Shown here in pieces: positions 34,125 through 45,989 of a DNA stretch of 64,000 nucleotides (position 1 is the stretch's first letter; the number at the start of each line of letters is the position of its first letter). This DNA is from Methylobacterium sp. J-078. Its GTDB lineage: Bacteria; Pseudomonadota; Alphaproteobacteria; Rhizobiales; Beijerinckiaceae. The translations under genes and the position numbers were made by a program. Location: the NCBI RefSeq assembly GCF_022829285.1, contig NZ_JAKSYI010000141.1, forward strand, positions 62,001 through 126,000, given 5' to 3'. Under the pieces are notes generated by a model. It was not told where the DNA came from. It saw only the letters and a program-made list of their open reading frames with translations, and did no database searches.

Positions 34125-37100
34125 TCAGGCCGCGAAGTATTCCTGCAAGGCGCGGACCTTAAGATCGCCTCCGAGATAGGCCTTGATTCCCTCGGCCGCC
34201 GCCATCGCCCCAGCAAGAGTGGTGTAGTACGGCACTTTATGCAAGAGGGCCGCGCGCCGGAGCGAACGCGAGTCCGAGAGGGCGCCCGCACCCTCGGTGG
34301 TGTTGAAGACGAGCTGGATGTCGCCGTTCTTGATCGAATCGACCACGTGGGGCCGGCCCTCCAGCACCTTGTTCACCCGCTCGGTCACCACGCCCTGGTC
34401 GGCGAGGTAGCGCTGCGTACCCCCGGTCGCCACGATGGTGAAGCCGAGCTCCGACAACAGGCGGATCGCCGGCAGGATGCGCTCCTTGTCGGCATCGCGC
34501 ACCGAGACGAACACCGCGCCGCCCTTCGGCACCAGGGTGCCGGAGCCGAGCTGGCTCTTGGCGAAGGCGACGCCGAAGCTCGAATCGAGGCCGATGACCT
34601 CGCCGGTGGAGCGCATTTCGGGCCCGAGCAGCACGTCGACGCCGGGGAAGCGCGCGAAGGGAAACACCGCCTCCTTGACGGCGATGTGATCGAGGACCTT
34701 GGCCTTGAGACCGAAGCTCGCGAGCGGCTCGCCGGCCATCACGCGGGCGGCGATCTTGGCGATGGGCTCGCCGATCACCTTGGCGACGAAGGGGACGGTG
34801 CGGGAGGCGCGCGGATTCACCTCCAGCACGTAGATCGTGCCGTCCTTGATCGCGTACTGCACGTTCATCAGGCCGCCGACCTTGAGGGCAAGCGCCATGG
34901 CCTTCGTCTGCCGCTCCAATTCCGAAATGATCTCGGGCGAGAGCGAGCGGGAGGGCAGCGAACAGGCGGAATCGCCCGAATGGATGCCCGCCTCCTCGAT
35001 GTGCTCCATGATGCCGGCGATGAACACGTCGGTGCCGTCGCAGATGGCGTCCACGTCGATCTCGGTGGCGTCCGACAGGTAGCGGTCGAACAGGAGTGGG
35101 TTCTTGCCCAGGACCGTGTTGATCTGTCCCGTCTTGTCGTTGGGGTAGCGCGCCTTGACGTCCGACGGGATCAGGCTCGGCAGGGTGTCGAGGAGGTAGT
35201 CGGCGAACTGCGCCTCGTCGCGGATGATCGCCATGGCCCGGCCGCCGAGCACGTAGGATGGCCGCACCACGAAGGGCAGGCCGAGATCGGAGGCGATGAG
35301 CCGGCTCTGCTCCACCGAGTAGGCGATGCCGTTCTTCGGCTGCTTCATCCCGAGCTTGTCGAGGAGGCGCTTGAACTGGTCGCGGTCCTCGGCGAGGTCG
35401 ATGGCATCCGGCGAGGTGCCGAGGATCGGCACGCCGGCGGCCTCCAGGGCACGGGCGAGCTTCAGCGGGGTCTGGCCGCCGAACTGCACGATGACGCCGT
35501 GGAGCGTGCCGGCCTGACGCTCGGTCTCGATGATCTCGAGGACGTCCTCCTCGGTCAGGGGCTCGAAGTAGAGCCGGTCCGAGGTGTCGTAGTCGGTCGA
35601 GACCGTCTCCGGGTTGCAGTTGACCATGATGGTCTCGTAGCCGGCCTCGGTGAGCGCGAAGCAGGCGTGGCAGCAGCAATAGTCGAACTCAATGCCCTGG
35701 CCGATCCGGTTCGGACCGCCGCCGAGGATGATGATCTTCTTGGCGTCGGTGGGCCGCGCCTCGTCCACCACGGTCCCGGCGAAGGGCGCCACGTAGGTCG
35801 AGTACATGTAGGCCGTCGGCGCCTTGAACTCGGCCGCGCAGGTGTCGATGCGCTTGAAGACCGGGCGCACGCCGAGCGCGCGGCGGGCGGCGCGGACCTC
35901 GTCCTCGGAGGTCTTGGCCAGCACCGCGAGGCGCGCGTCGGAGAAGCCGGCGGCCTTGAGCTGGCGCAGGGCGCCGGGGGTGTTCGGGATGCCGTGCGCC
36001 TTGACCCGGTTCTCCAGGTCGATGATCGCCTGGAGCTGCTCCAGGAACCACGGATCGATCTTGCAGGAGGCGTGGACCTCCTCGTGGCTGACGCCGAGGC
36101 GTAGCGCCTGGCCGACCTTGAGCAGGCGGTCGGGCGTCGGGGTGCCCAGCGCCGCCTTAATGGCGTTGTGGTCGTCGCCCTTGCCGAGGCCCTCGATCTC
36201 GATCTCGTCGAGGCCGGTCAGCCCGGTCTCCAGGGAGCGCAGGGCCTTCTGGAGCGATTCGGCAAAGCAGCGGCCGATCGCCATGGCCTCGCCGACCGAC
36301 TTCATGGCGGTGGTCAGGGTCGGCTCGGCGCCGGGGAATTTTTCGAACGCGAACCGGGGGATCTTGGTGACGACGTAGTCGATCGACGGCTCGAACGAGG
36401 CCGGGGTCGCGCCGCCCGTGATGTCGTTGGCGATCTCGTCGAGGGTGTAGCCCACGGCGAGCTTGGCCGCGACCTTGGCGATCGGGAAGCCCGTGGCCTT
36501 GGAGGCCAGCGCCGAGGAGCGCGACACGCGCGGGTTCATCTCGATGACGATCATCCGGCCCGTGGCCGGGTCGATGGCGAACTGCACGTTCGAGCCGCCG
36601 GTCTCGACGCCGATCTCGCGGAGCACCGCGAGCGACGCGTCGCGCATCACCTGGTATTCCTTGTCGGTCAGCGTCAGCGCGGGCGCGACCGTGATGGAAT
36701 CGCCGGTATGGACGCCCATCGGGTCGATGTTCTCGATGGAGCAGACGATGATGCAGTTGTCGTTCTTATCGCGAACGACCTCCATCTCGTATTCCTTCCA
36801 GCCGAGGACCGACTCCTCGATCAGGACCTCGTTGGTCGGCGAGGCGTCGATGCCGCGCTCGACGATGTCCAGGAACTCTTCCCGGTTGTAGGCGATGCCG
36901 CCGCCGGTGCCGCCCATCGTGAAGGAGGGGCGGATGATCGCCGGCAGGCCGACCTCGGCCAGCGCGATCAGCGCCTGCCCGATGGCGTGCTCGCCGTAGC
37001 GCTTGCGCCGCTCGGACTCGCCGCGGTGCCAGGTCTTCTCGAAGGCCGCGAGGGCGGCCGTCCGGGCCTCGCCCTCGTTGGCGGCCTCGATGCGGGCGAT

Positions 37101-37610
37101 CTCGGCGAGGTACTTCGCGCGATCGGCCTTCTTGGCCGCGGAGGCGTTGGCGAGCGCCGATTTCGGCGTCTCCAGGCCGATCTTCGTCATCGCGTCGCGG
37201 AAGAGGTGGCGGTCCTCCGCCTTGTCGATCGCCTCGGTGGTGGCGCCGATCATCTGGACGTCGAACTTCTCGAGCACGCCCATCTTCTTGAGGGAGAGGG
37301 CGCAGTTCAGCGCGGTCTGGCCGCCCATGGTGGGCAGTAGGGCGAAACCGCCCGGCACCGCGTAGCGCTCCTTCTCGATGATCTTGGCGACGATCTCGGG
37401 CGTGATCGGCTCCACGTAGGTGGCGTCCGCCATGTCCGGGTCGGTCATGATCGTCGCCGGATTGGAGTTCACCAGGACGATCCGGTAGCCCTCCTCGCGC
37501 AGCGCCTTGCAGGCCTGGGTCCCGGAATAATCGAACTCGCAGGCCTGACCGATGACGATCGGCCCCGCACCGATGATCAGGATCGAGGAAATGTCGGTGC
37601 GTTTCGGCAT
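34125..37610 (-). CDS. carB: Carbamoyl-phosphate synthase large subunit
   Basis: CarB makes carbamoyl phosphate from bicarbonate, ammonia delivered by CarA, and two ATP, feeding both pyrimidine and arginine synthesis. The protein has 1161 residues. Two ATP-grasp halves are visible, each opening with a nucleotide fold (ILIIGAGPIVIGQACEFDYS and IILGGGPNRIGQGIEFDYC). The C-terminal allosteric MGS domain contains ATGGTQRYLADQGV. The frame includes six more codons upstream; MPKRTDISSIL at 37610 matches the family start and has AAGGCG before it. carA lies upstream on the same strand, separated by a small membrane protein gene. Confidence 0.98.
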   Translation of the reverse strand: MPKRTDISSILIIGAGPIVIGQACEFDYSGTQACKALREEGYRIVLVNSNPATIMTDPDMADATYVEPITPEIVAKIIEKERYAVPGGFALLPTMGGQTALNCALSLKKMGVLEKFDVQMIGATTEAIDKAEDRHLFRDAMTKIGLETPKSALANASAAKKADRAKYLAEIARIEAANEGEARTAALAAFEKTWHRGESERRKRYGEHAIGQALIALAEVGLPAIIRPSFTMGGTGGGIAYNREEFLDIVERGIDASPTNEVLIEESVLGWKEYEMEVVRDKNDNCIIVCSIENIDPMGVHTGDSITVAPALTLTDKEYQVMRDASLAVLREIGVETGGSNVQFAIDPATGRMIVIEMNPRVSRSSALASKATGFPIAKVAAKLAVGYTLDEIANDITGGATPASFEPSIDYVVTKIPRFAFEKFPGAEPTLTTAMKSVGEAMAIGRCFAESLQKALRSLETGLTGLDEIEIEGLGKGDDHNAIKAALGTPTPDRLLKVGQALRLGVSHEEVHASCKIDPWFLEQLQAIIDLENRVKAHGIPNTPGALRQLKAAGFSDARLAVLAKTSEDEVRAARRALGVRPVFKRIDTCAAEFKAPTAYMYSTYVAPFAGTVVDEARPTDAKKIIILGGGPNRIGQGIEFDYCCCHACFALTEAGYETIMVNCNPETVSTDYDTSDRLYFEPLTEEDVLEIIETERQAGTLHGVIVQFGGQTPLKLARALEAAGVPILGTSPDAIDLAEDRDQFKRLLDKLGMKQPKNGIAYSVEQSRLIASDLGLPFVVRPSYVLGGRAMAIIRDEAQFADYLLDTLPSLIPSDVKARYPNDKTGQINTVLGKNPLLFDRYLSDATEIDVDAICDGTDVFIAGIMEHIEEAGIHSGDSACSLPSRSLSPEIISELERQTKAMALALKVGGLMNVQYAIKDGTIYVLEVNPRASRTVPFVAKVIGEPIAKIAARVMAGEPLASFGLKAKVLDHIAVKEAVFPFARFPGVDVLLGPEMRSTGEVIGLDSSFGVAFAKSQLGSGTLVPKGGAVFVSVRDADKERILPAIRLLSELGFTIVATGGTQRYLADQGVVTERVNKVLEGRPHVVDSIKNGDIQLVFNTTEGAGALSDSRSLRRAALLHKVPYYTTLAGAMAAAEGIKAYLGGDLKVRALQEYFAA

Positions 37611-37770
37611 CGGGCGCCTTGGCTGCAAGCACGCGCGCCCGGCCAGGCACTGTGCCGGAGCGGCACGGGCCTAGGGGCGCTAGCGGCGTGGATTATCGTT
37701 GATCTTGGCACTTACACGCAGCCCGCTTCCATTGGAAGGGCGCGGGCCGATGGTGGAGCGCCGACGGGGC

Positions 37771-38148
37771 TCAGACGCCGAGATAGAGGGCCGAGACCGC
37801 GCGGTCGATGGACAGGTAGAACACCCCGAAGGCGACGAGGGCGGCGGCAGCGAATTCGAGGGCCGCGTTGGAGAGGGTCTGGCTCCGGCGCAGCATCTCG
37901 CGGCCGAAATACAGGCCGATCCAGGCGAGCGTCATCACCACCGGCAGCGCGAACAGGAAGGACCAGGTGCTCTCGACGCGGTCGAGCCCGGTCGCGGGGT
38001 CGATCAGCGCCCGGATGTTGCGGACCCAGGGTGCGTAGCAGGCCGAGAACAGGGCTGTCATCCAGGCGAGGCCGACGGCCACCCCGAGATGGAACGTGAA
38101 GAGGCGATGCAGGCGCGAGAAGTCGTCGCGCGCGTCGTCGAACGTCAT
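37771..38148 (-). CDS. Hypothetical three-helix membrane protein between carA and carB
   Basis: A 125-residue protein of unknown function. Three hydrophobic segments are seen at about residues 18-38 (FHLGVAVGLAWMTALFSA), 60-85 (SFLFALPVVMTLAWIGLYFG) and 98-120 (FAAAALVAFGVFYLSIDRAV). The first is preceded by an acidic amphipathic start (MTFDDARDDFSRLH). The ATG at 38148 follows a GGGGA site. The frame is open to 38274, but that extension is low-complexity shadow. The gene lies 213 bases after carA and 160 before carB on the same strand; nothing in it suggests a role in carbamoyl phosphate synthesis. Confidence 0.65.
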   Translation of the reverse strand: MTFDDARDDFSRLHRLFTFHLGVAVGLAWMTALFSACYAPWVRNIRALIDPATGLDRVESTWSFLFALPVVMTLAWIGLYFGREMLRRSQTLSNAALEFAAAALVAFGVFYLSIDRAVSALYLGV

Positions 38149-38361
38149 GTGGAAATCCCCGCCTGAACCCGGATGCGAACCCGCCACGATGCTCGGAGGT
38201 CGTGGTGAACGGGTCGTTGACGGGGGCGGGGATGCCCGGGAATGCCGGATTTTTTGTGACCGGGCGGGAACCATTTCGTGGTTCGCATTTTTCGGAGTGC
38301 AGGGCAGGCTTGCATCCGGAGCGACGCCGGACGGCGATAAGCCCGCCCGGCGTTCGCGGGA

Positions 38362-39603
38362 TCAGTCGGCGGTGGCGATCAGGGTCTCGGGCTTGCCGGC
38401 CTTCATCAGGGCGACGAAGCGCTCGAACAGGTAGTGGCTGTCGCGCGGGCCCGGCGAGGCCTCGGGGTGGTGCTGCACGGAGAAGGCCGGCCGGTCGGTG
38501 AGGGTGAGCCCGCAATTCGAGCCGTCGAACAGCGAGACGTGGGTCTCCAGGGCGGTCTCGGGCAGGCTCGCCGGGTCCACCGCGAAGCCGTGGTTCATCG
38601 AGACGATCTCGACCTTGCCGGTGGTCTTGTCCTTCACCGGGTGATTCGCGCCGTGATGCCCCTGGGCCATCTTCACGGTGCGGCCGCCGAGCGCCAGGCC
38701 CATCAGCTGGTGTCCGAGGCAGATGCCGAAGGTCGGGACCTTTTCCTGCAGGAGCGCCCGGATCACCGGCACGGCGTATTCGCCGGTGGCGGCCGGATCG
38801 CCGGGGCCGTTCGACAGGAACACGCCGTCCGGCTTCATGGCCATGATCTCCTCGGCGCTCGTCGTGGCGGGCACCACGGTGACGTCGCAGCCGGCTTCCG
38901 CCAGCAGGCGCAGGATGTTGCGCTTCACGCCGTAGTCGATCGCCACGACCTTGAGGCCGGTGCCGGGCTGGCGGTCGCCGTAGCCGGTCTTAACGCCCCA
39001 GGTGGTCTGCGACCATTCCGAGCGCGCGCGGCTCGTCACCGGCGGAACGAGGTCGAGGCCCTCCATCGGTGCCAGCGCCGCGGCGCGGGCCTTCAGAGCC
39101 TCGCGGTCGAAGCGGCCGTCCGGATCGTTGGCGATGATCGCGTTCGGCATGCCGTGGTCGCGGATCAGCGCGGTCAGGGCGCGGGTATCGACCCCGGTGA
39201 TGCCGACGATGCCGCGTGCCTTGAGCCAGGCATCGAGGTGGCTCGACGAGCGCCAGTTCGACGGGTTGGTGACGGCCGAGGCGATCACGGTGCCGCGGAC
39301 GCCCGAGGCCGGCGCCGCGTCGAGGCTCTCGAGATCCTCGTCGTTGGTGCCGGTGTTGCCGATATGCGGGAAGGTGAAGGTGACGATCTGGCCGGCATAG
39401 GACGGGTCGGTCAGGATCTCCTGATAGCCCGTCATCGCGGTGTTGAAGCAGACCTCGCCATCCGCGATTCCGGTCTGCCCGATGCCGAATCCCTCCAGCA
39501 CGGTTCCGTCCGCCAGGACGAGGAGGGCGGTCACGAGGGGCTCGGCCCAGGGAGCCGGGGGTGCGGGCACGGCAGGCGTGTGGACGCCTTCATCTTGCAG
39601 CAT
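38362..39603 (-). CDS. carA: Carbamoyl-phosphate synthase small subunit
   Basis: CarA is the glutaminase that releases ammonia for CarB. The protein has 413 residues. The N-terminal domain starts LLVLADGTVLEGFGIG and contains FNTAMTGYQEILTDPSYAGQ. The class I amidotransferase domain has the nucleophile Cys in FGICLGHQLMGLALGG and the His/Glu of VQHHPEASPGPRDS. The first 25 residues (MLQDEGVHTPAVP and on) are a non-conserved extension, and the true start could be a few codons later. It diverges from the yqeY gene across 210 bases. Confidence 0.97.
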   Translation of the reverse strand: MLQDEGVHTPAVPAPPAPWAEPLVTALLVLADGTVLEGFGIGQTGIADGEVCFNTAMTGYQEILTDPSYAGQIVTFTFPHIGNTGTNDEDLESLDAAPASGVRGTVIASAVTNPSNWRSSSHLDAWLKARGIVGITGVDTRALTALIRDHGMPNAIIANDPDGRFDREALKARAAALAPMEGLDLVPPVTSRARSEWSQTTWGVKTGYGDRQPGTGLKVVAIDYGVKRNILRLLAEAGCDVTVVPATTSAEEIMAMKPDGVFLSNGPGDPAATGEYAVPVIRALLQEKVPTFGICLGHQLMGLALGGRTVKMAQGHHGANHPVKDKTTGKVEIVSMNHGFAVDPASLPETALETHVSLFDGSNCGLTLTDRPAFSVQHHPEASPGPRDSHYLFERFVALMKAGKPETLIATAD

Positions 39604-39813
39604 CGGCGTGATCTCGCTTATGTCCGGCCGATCCCGGCGCCGTTCAGCGGCGCGTGCGGGCGGCTTGTCGTGCGGCGCTCATAGCGAGCGCGCCGCGTCA
39701 GGGTCAATGTGGCCCCGGCGTCGGCGCGTCTCAAGAACCCCGGTTCGCGCAGCAATTCGCAGACCACGCCGTCGATCCGCCCTCCGGGGTCCCGCTTTTT
39801 CAGGAGTCACACC

Positions 39814-40275
39814 ATGCTGCGCGCCCGTCTCACCACCGAGATGAAGGAAGCCATGAAGGCCGGCGACAAGGCGAAGCTCGCCACCGTCCGGATGATCCAG
39901 GCCGCCCTGAAGGACAAGGACATCGAGGCGCGCGGCCTCGGCAAGGAGCCGGCCTCCGAGGAGGACATCCTCGCGCTCCTCCAGAAGATGATCAAGCAGC
40001 GCAACGAATCGGCCGCCGTCTACGACCAGGGCGGCCGGCCCGAACTCGCCGAGAACGAGCGCAACGAGGTCGCGATCATCCAGGGCTTCCTGCCCCAGCA
40101 GATGGACGAGGCCGAGACCCGCGCGGCGATCGACAAGGCCGTGGAGGAGACGGGTGCGGCCGGCCCCAAGGACATGGGCAAGGTCATCGCCGCGCTGAAG
40201 GGGGCCTATGCCGGCCGCATGGACTTCGCCAAGGCGAGCGGCCTCGTGAAGGACGCGCTGAACGCCAAGGCGTGA
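39814..40275 (+). CDS. GatB/YqeY domain-containing protein
   Basis: A 153-residue protein of the YqeY family, whose C-terminal domain resembles the tail domain of GatB of the amidotransferase that corrects mischarged tRNA. Segments: MLRARLTTEMKEAMKAGDKA, LATVRMIQAALKDKDIEARG, MIKQRNESAAVYDQGGRPEL, and the C-terminal MGKVIAALKGAYAGRMDFAK. The precise role is unknown, though it is often found beside dnaG and rpoD as here. The ATG at 39814 has AGGAG upstream; the frame starts earlier at 39709 without a site. dnaG follows after 86 bases. Confidence 0.93.
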   Translation: MLRARLTTEMKEAMKAGDKAKLATVRMIQAALKDKDIEARGLGKEPASEEDILALLQKMIKQRNESAAVYDQGGRPELAENERNEVAIIQGFLPQQMDEAETRAAIDKAVEETGAAGPKDMGKVIAALKGAYAGRMDFAKASGLVKDALNAKA

Positions 40276-40361
40276 GGGCGTCCCGGCGCCGCGCGTCGGC
40301 GTTGGGGACTCCTTAAGCCCGGGCTGCTAGTCTCGACGGCCGCAGAGGTCCGGTTCCCGCC

Positions 40362-42296
40362 GTGCGTTACCCGCCCCACATCCTCGAAGAGATCCGCGCG
40401 CGCCTGCCCGCCTCCGACATCGTCGGGCGGCGCGTCCGGCTGAAGAAGGCGGGCCGCGAGTGGCGCGGGCTTTCGCCGTTCAATGCCGAGAAGACGCCGT
40501 CCTTCTACGTGAACGATCAGAAGCAGGCATATTTCTGCTTCTCCTCCGGCAAGAACGGCGACGTCTTCACCTTCCTGATGGAGACGGAGGGCCTGAGCTT
40601 TCCGGAAGCCGTGGAGCGCCTGGCGGCGGAGGCCGGCGTGTCCCTGCCGGCGCCGAGCGCCGATGCCCGCGAGCAGGAGACCAAGCGCGCCGGGGCCTTC
40701 GAGGTCATGGAGATGGCCGCCGCCTTCTTCGAGGAGCAGCTGCGCGGCCGCGCCGGTACGGAAGCCCGCGCCTATCTCGACCGGCGCCAGCTCGGCCCGG
40801 AGACCCGGACCCGCTTCCGCCTCGGCTACGCACCGGGCGACCGCTACGCACTGCGCGACCACCTCGCCGCCAAGGACGTCGACCGCGACCTGATGATCGA
40901 GCTCGGCCTGCTGGTGGCCGGCGAGGACATCCGCGTGCCCTACGACAAGTTCCGCGACCGGGTGATGTTTCCAATCTGCGATTCGCGCGGCCGCGTCATC
41001 GCCTTCGGCGGTCGGGCGATGCAGAAGGACGCCAAGGCGAAGTACATGAACTCGCCGGAGTCACCGCTCTTCCACAAGGGTCAGCTGCTCTACAACCTGC
41101 ATCAGGCCCGCAAGCCCGCCCATGACCGCGGCGTGATCATCGCGGTGGAGGGCTACGTCGACGTCATCGCCATGACCCTGGCGGGTCATCCCAACGCGGT
41201 GGCGGGCCTCGGCACCGCGCTCACCGAGGAGCAGGTCGGCCTGCTCTGGCGCAATGCCGACGAGCCGATCCTGTGCTTCGACGGCGACGGCGCCGGCCAG
41301 CGGGCGGCTTTCAAGGCCCTCGACGTCGCGCTGCCCGGCCTGACGCCGGGCAAGTCCCTGCGCTTTGCCATGCTGCCCGAGGGGCAGGACCCCGACGACC
41401 TCCTGCGCGCCGAGGGCAAGGCGGCCATCGACCGGGTGCTCGACGCGGCGCGCCCCCTCGTCGAGGTGCTGTGGTCGCGCGCCACCGACGGGGCGCCCCT
41501 CGACACCCCCGAGCGCCGGGCCGGCCTCGCCAAGTCGCTGCGCGAGATGGTCGCCTCCATCCGCGACGAGACCGTGCGCGGCTTTTATCGCGACGAGATC
41601 GAGGGCCGTCTGCGGGCGCTGTCGCCCCAGGCGAGCCAGGGCCGGCGCGCCTGGGAGCCACGTGGCGGGGGAAGCGTCGGCGGTGGTCAGCGGCCAGCCT
41701 TCCAGCGCACCCCGCGCCCCGGCGATCCGCCGCCCTCGCCCCGGATCACCACGAAGTTCAACCCGCTCTATGCCGGCGAGACCAGCGTATCGGGCCCGGT
41801 GGCCTTCCGCGACCGGGAGGCGATGATCGTCTGCAGCCTCCTCGTCCACCCGGAACTCCTCGGGATCGAGGCGGAGGACCTCGCCGAACTCGAACTCGGC
41901 GATCCGGACGCGCAGGCCCTGCGCTCCCTCCTCCTCGACAGCCATGCCGACGCGGATCTGCCCGGTGTCGAGGTTCTGGCGAGCCGTCTGAAGCGCGCCG
42001 GGCTCACCGAAGCGGCGGCCCGGCTCGCCAGCCATGTGCGTCCGGGGGACCGGTGGGCCCTTGACGCGCATGCCGATCCTGTGCGTCTCGAAGACGCATT
42101 GCGTCAGGCCGTGATCTTGCACCGCAAGGCTGGAGCGCTAAATAGCGAACTTCGCTTGGCTGAACGGGCCCTGGTCGAGGACGAGACGGAGGCGAACTTC
42201 GCTTGGCTGTGCGACGTGAAGGCCCGTATGGCCGTCATCGCGGGTGCGGAGGCGGACGAGGTGGTGCCCGATGCGGATGCGGCATCGACACCTTAG
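40362..42296 (+). CDS. dnaG: DNA primase DnaG
   Basis: DnaG makes RNA primers for replication and works with the DnaB helicase. The protein has 644 residues. N-terminal domain: residues 1-95 (IVGRRVRLKKAGREWRG). Here three of the four zinc ligands of the E. coli protein are replaced (S38, N41 and S62; only C59 remains). The TOPRIM domain carries IAVEGYVDVIAM with the catalytic Glu and ILCFDGDGAGQRAA with the Asp pair. A Pro/Arg-rich linker leads to a C-terminal helicase-binding domain. The start is GTG at 40362. yqeY, dnaG and rpoD form a macromolecular synthesis cluster. Confidence 0.96.
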   Translation: MRYPPHILEEIRARLPASDIVGRRVRLKKAGREWRGLSPFNAEKTPSFYVNDQKQAYFCFSSGKNGDVFTFLMETEGLSFPEAVERLAAEAGVSLPAPSADAREQETKRAGAFEVMEMAAAFFEEQLRGRAGTEARAYLDRRQLGPETRTRFRLGYAPGDRYALRDHLAAKDVDRDLMIELGLLVAGEDIRVPYDKFRDRVMFPICDSRGRVIAFGGRAMQKDAKAKYMNSPESPLFHKGQLLYNLHQARKPAHDRGVIIAVEGYVDVIAMTLAGHPNAVAGLGTALTEEQVGLLWRNADEPILCFDGDGAGQRAAFKALDVALPGLTPGKSLRFAMLPEGQDPDDLLRAEGKAAIDRVLDAARPLVEVLWSRATDGAPLDTPERRAGLAKSLREMVASIRDETVRGFYRDEIEGRLRALSPQASQGRRAWEPRGGGSVGGGQRPAFQRTPRPGDPPPSPRITTKFNPLYAGETSVSGPVAFRDREAMIVCSLLVHPELLGIEAEDLAELELGDPDAQALRSLLLDSHADADLPGVEVLASRLKRAGLTEAAARLASHVRPGDRWALDAHADPVRLEDALRQAVILHRKAGALNSELRLAERALVEDETEANFAWLCDVKARMAVIAGAEADEVVPDADAASTP

Positions 42297-42499
42297 AGAG
42301 GCGGGCGCCACGAACGAATTCGGCCGCCATTGGCGGCTCATGGTTAACAATCGGTCAAGCGTCTCGCTTGCATACCGGGATCTGACATCGACGCGGCTGT
42401 CACCTCGACGGTCCGCACATCACATGCATTTCGGCGTCGACGACGCGGAGTGAGCGACACGCTCCCGCGCGACGCTGACACGACAACCATAGGCGGACC

Positions 42500-44494
<1,995 letters not shown>

Positions 44495-44694
44495 GCCTGT
44501 CGCGGGCGATACCGGCCCGGGTTTCCGTCCCGGAGCGACGCCAGCGATCATCGCGATGAGCCGGATGATGACGCCCTCGGGCGTTTCGCCCGGCGGGTTC
44601 GAGAACCCGGCGTGGTCCTTTCTGCCATGGGAAGGACGGTGCCGGGCATTTCGCACCGGTTGTCGTATCCCGATACCGAACCCACCTTGGCCAT

Positions 44695-45945
44695 ATGCTC
44701 GACCGCGGCCCGCCCCAGCCACCGCCCACCGCCGAAGCCGACGGCTCGGAGGCGGCCGACGTTCCCTTCGGCGCGCTCCAGCAATGCGTCGCCCTGCGGG
44801 ACTGGCTGCTCAGCGAGGGCGCGCGGATGCCCAAGGCCGAGGAACTGCTCTCCGGCCTCGCCGAGCGCCTGATCGCCCTCGACGTGCCGGTGGACCGCGC
44901 CACCACCGCCATCGATGCGCTCCACTCCGAATATTCCGGTGTGGGCCGGTTCTGGACCCGCGAGGCGGGCTCCACGGTGCGGCTGTTCCCGCACGGCGAA
45001 GCCTCGGAGAAGGCCTATCGCGAGAGCCCGTTCTTCCGGGTCCACGAGACCGGCGAATGGCTGTTCCTCGATCTTTCCGAGACCCCGGACGACGCCTACG
45101 CGGTGATTCCCGACCTCAAGGCGGAGGGCTACCGGCAGTACATCGTCGCGCCGCTGTTCTTCACCAACGGCACCCGCAACGGCATCTCGTTCGCCACCCG
45201 CGCCGAGACTGGGTTCCGCGATGAGGACGTGGCGATCCTGCGCTTCGTCATGCCGACGCTCGCCGCCGTGATGGAGATGCGCAGCGTCAACAAGCAGCTC
45301 GACCACGTCCTGCGGATCTACGTGGGCGACGAGCCGCACAAGGCGATCCTGGGCGGCTCGATCCGGCGCGGTCACGTCCAGCGCATCCGCTCGGCCATCC
45401 TGTTCGCCGACATGCGCGATTACACCCGCATCTCCGCGGACATGACGCCGGAGGAGGCCGTCGACCTCCTCAACATCTTCTTCGATTGCCTCGTGCCGGC
45501 GATCGAGCGCGAGGGCGGCGAGGTCCTGAAGTACCTCGGTGACGGCCTCCTGGCGATCTTCCGCGAGCCGGGGGACGATCTCGGAGGCGCCGCCAAGGGG
45601 GCCCTGACAGCCGCTCAGAGCGCCATGGCGGCGCTCGCCGAGGCCAATGCCCTGGGGCGATTCGCCAATCCGGTGGCGGCCGGCATCGCCCTGCATCACG
45701 GGGAGGCGGCCTACGGCAATGTCGGCTCCGGCGCGCGGCTTGACTTCACGGTGATCGGCCGCGACGTGAATCTCGCGAGCCGCGTCGCCCGCCTGAACCG
45801 GACGCTCGGCGAGCCCATCCTGATGTCGAAGCCCTTCGTCGATTTCCTCTGGGACATGCCCGAGCCCCTCGGCGACCACGTCCTCGACGGTTTCGCGGAG
45901 CCGATGGGCGTCTACCGGCCCGGGCGACCGCCCGCCACGGCCTGA
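44695..45945 (+). CDS. Adenylate/guanylate cyclase (class III) with N-terminal sensor region
   Basis: A 416-residue soluble cyclase. The N-terminal 220 residues look GAF-like (ESPFFRVHETGEWLFLDLSE, YVVAP-type strand QYIVAPLFFTNGTRNGISFA) and may bind a ligand. The catalytic domain begins SAILFADMRDYTRIS with the first metal Asp, has KYLGDGLLAIF with the second, then DFTVIGRDVNLASRVARLN near the C-terminus with the transition-state Asn/Arg positions. It should make cAMP or cGMP; the substrate-selecting residues were not resolved. It lies 200 bases after rpoD and ends 45 bases before the thiamine riboswitch. Confidence 0.87.
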   Translation: MLDRGPPQPPPTAEADGSEAADVPFGALQQCVALRDWLLSEGARMPKAEELLSGLAERLIALDVPVDRATTAIDALHSEYSGVGRFWTREAGSTVRLFPHGEASEKAYRESPFFRVHETGEWLFLDLSETPDDAYAVIPDLKAEGYRQYIVAPLFFTNGTRNGISFATRAETGFRDEDVAILRFVMPTLAAVMEMRSVNKQLDHVLRIYVGDEPHKAILGGSIRRGHVQRIRSAILFADMRDYTRISADMTPEEAVDLLNIFFDCLVPAIEREGGEVLKYLGDGLLAIFREPGDDLGGAAKGALTAAQSAMAALAEANALGRFANPVAAGIALHHGEAAYGNVGSGARLDFTVIGRDVNLASRVARLNRTLGEPILMSKPFVDFLWDMPEPLGDHVLDGFAEPMGVYRPGRPPATA

Positions 45946-45989
45946 ACGCCACGGCGGGGATTGACCGGAGCGGGCCGGCGGCCCACATC

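Noticed and set aside
34239..36104. Plus-strand open frame of 621 codons opposite carB
   Set aside because: Antisense shadow of a well-identified gene; no domain or ribosome site.
38230..38262. Six-base T run after a short CCGG/CCGG stem, resembling a terminator
   Set aside because: It points rightward, but no rightward gene ends nearby; the carA and membrane protein genes run leftward.
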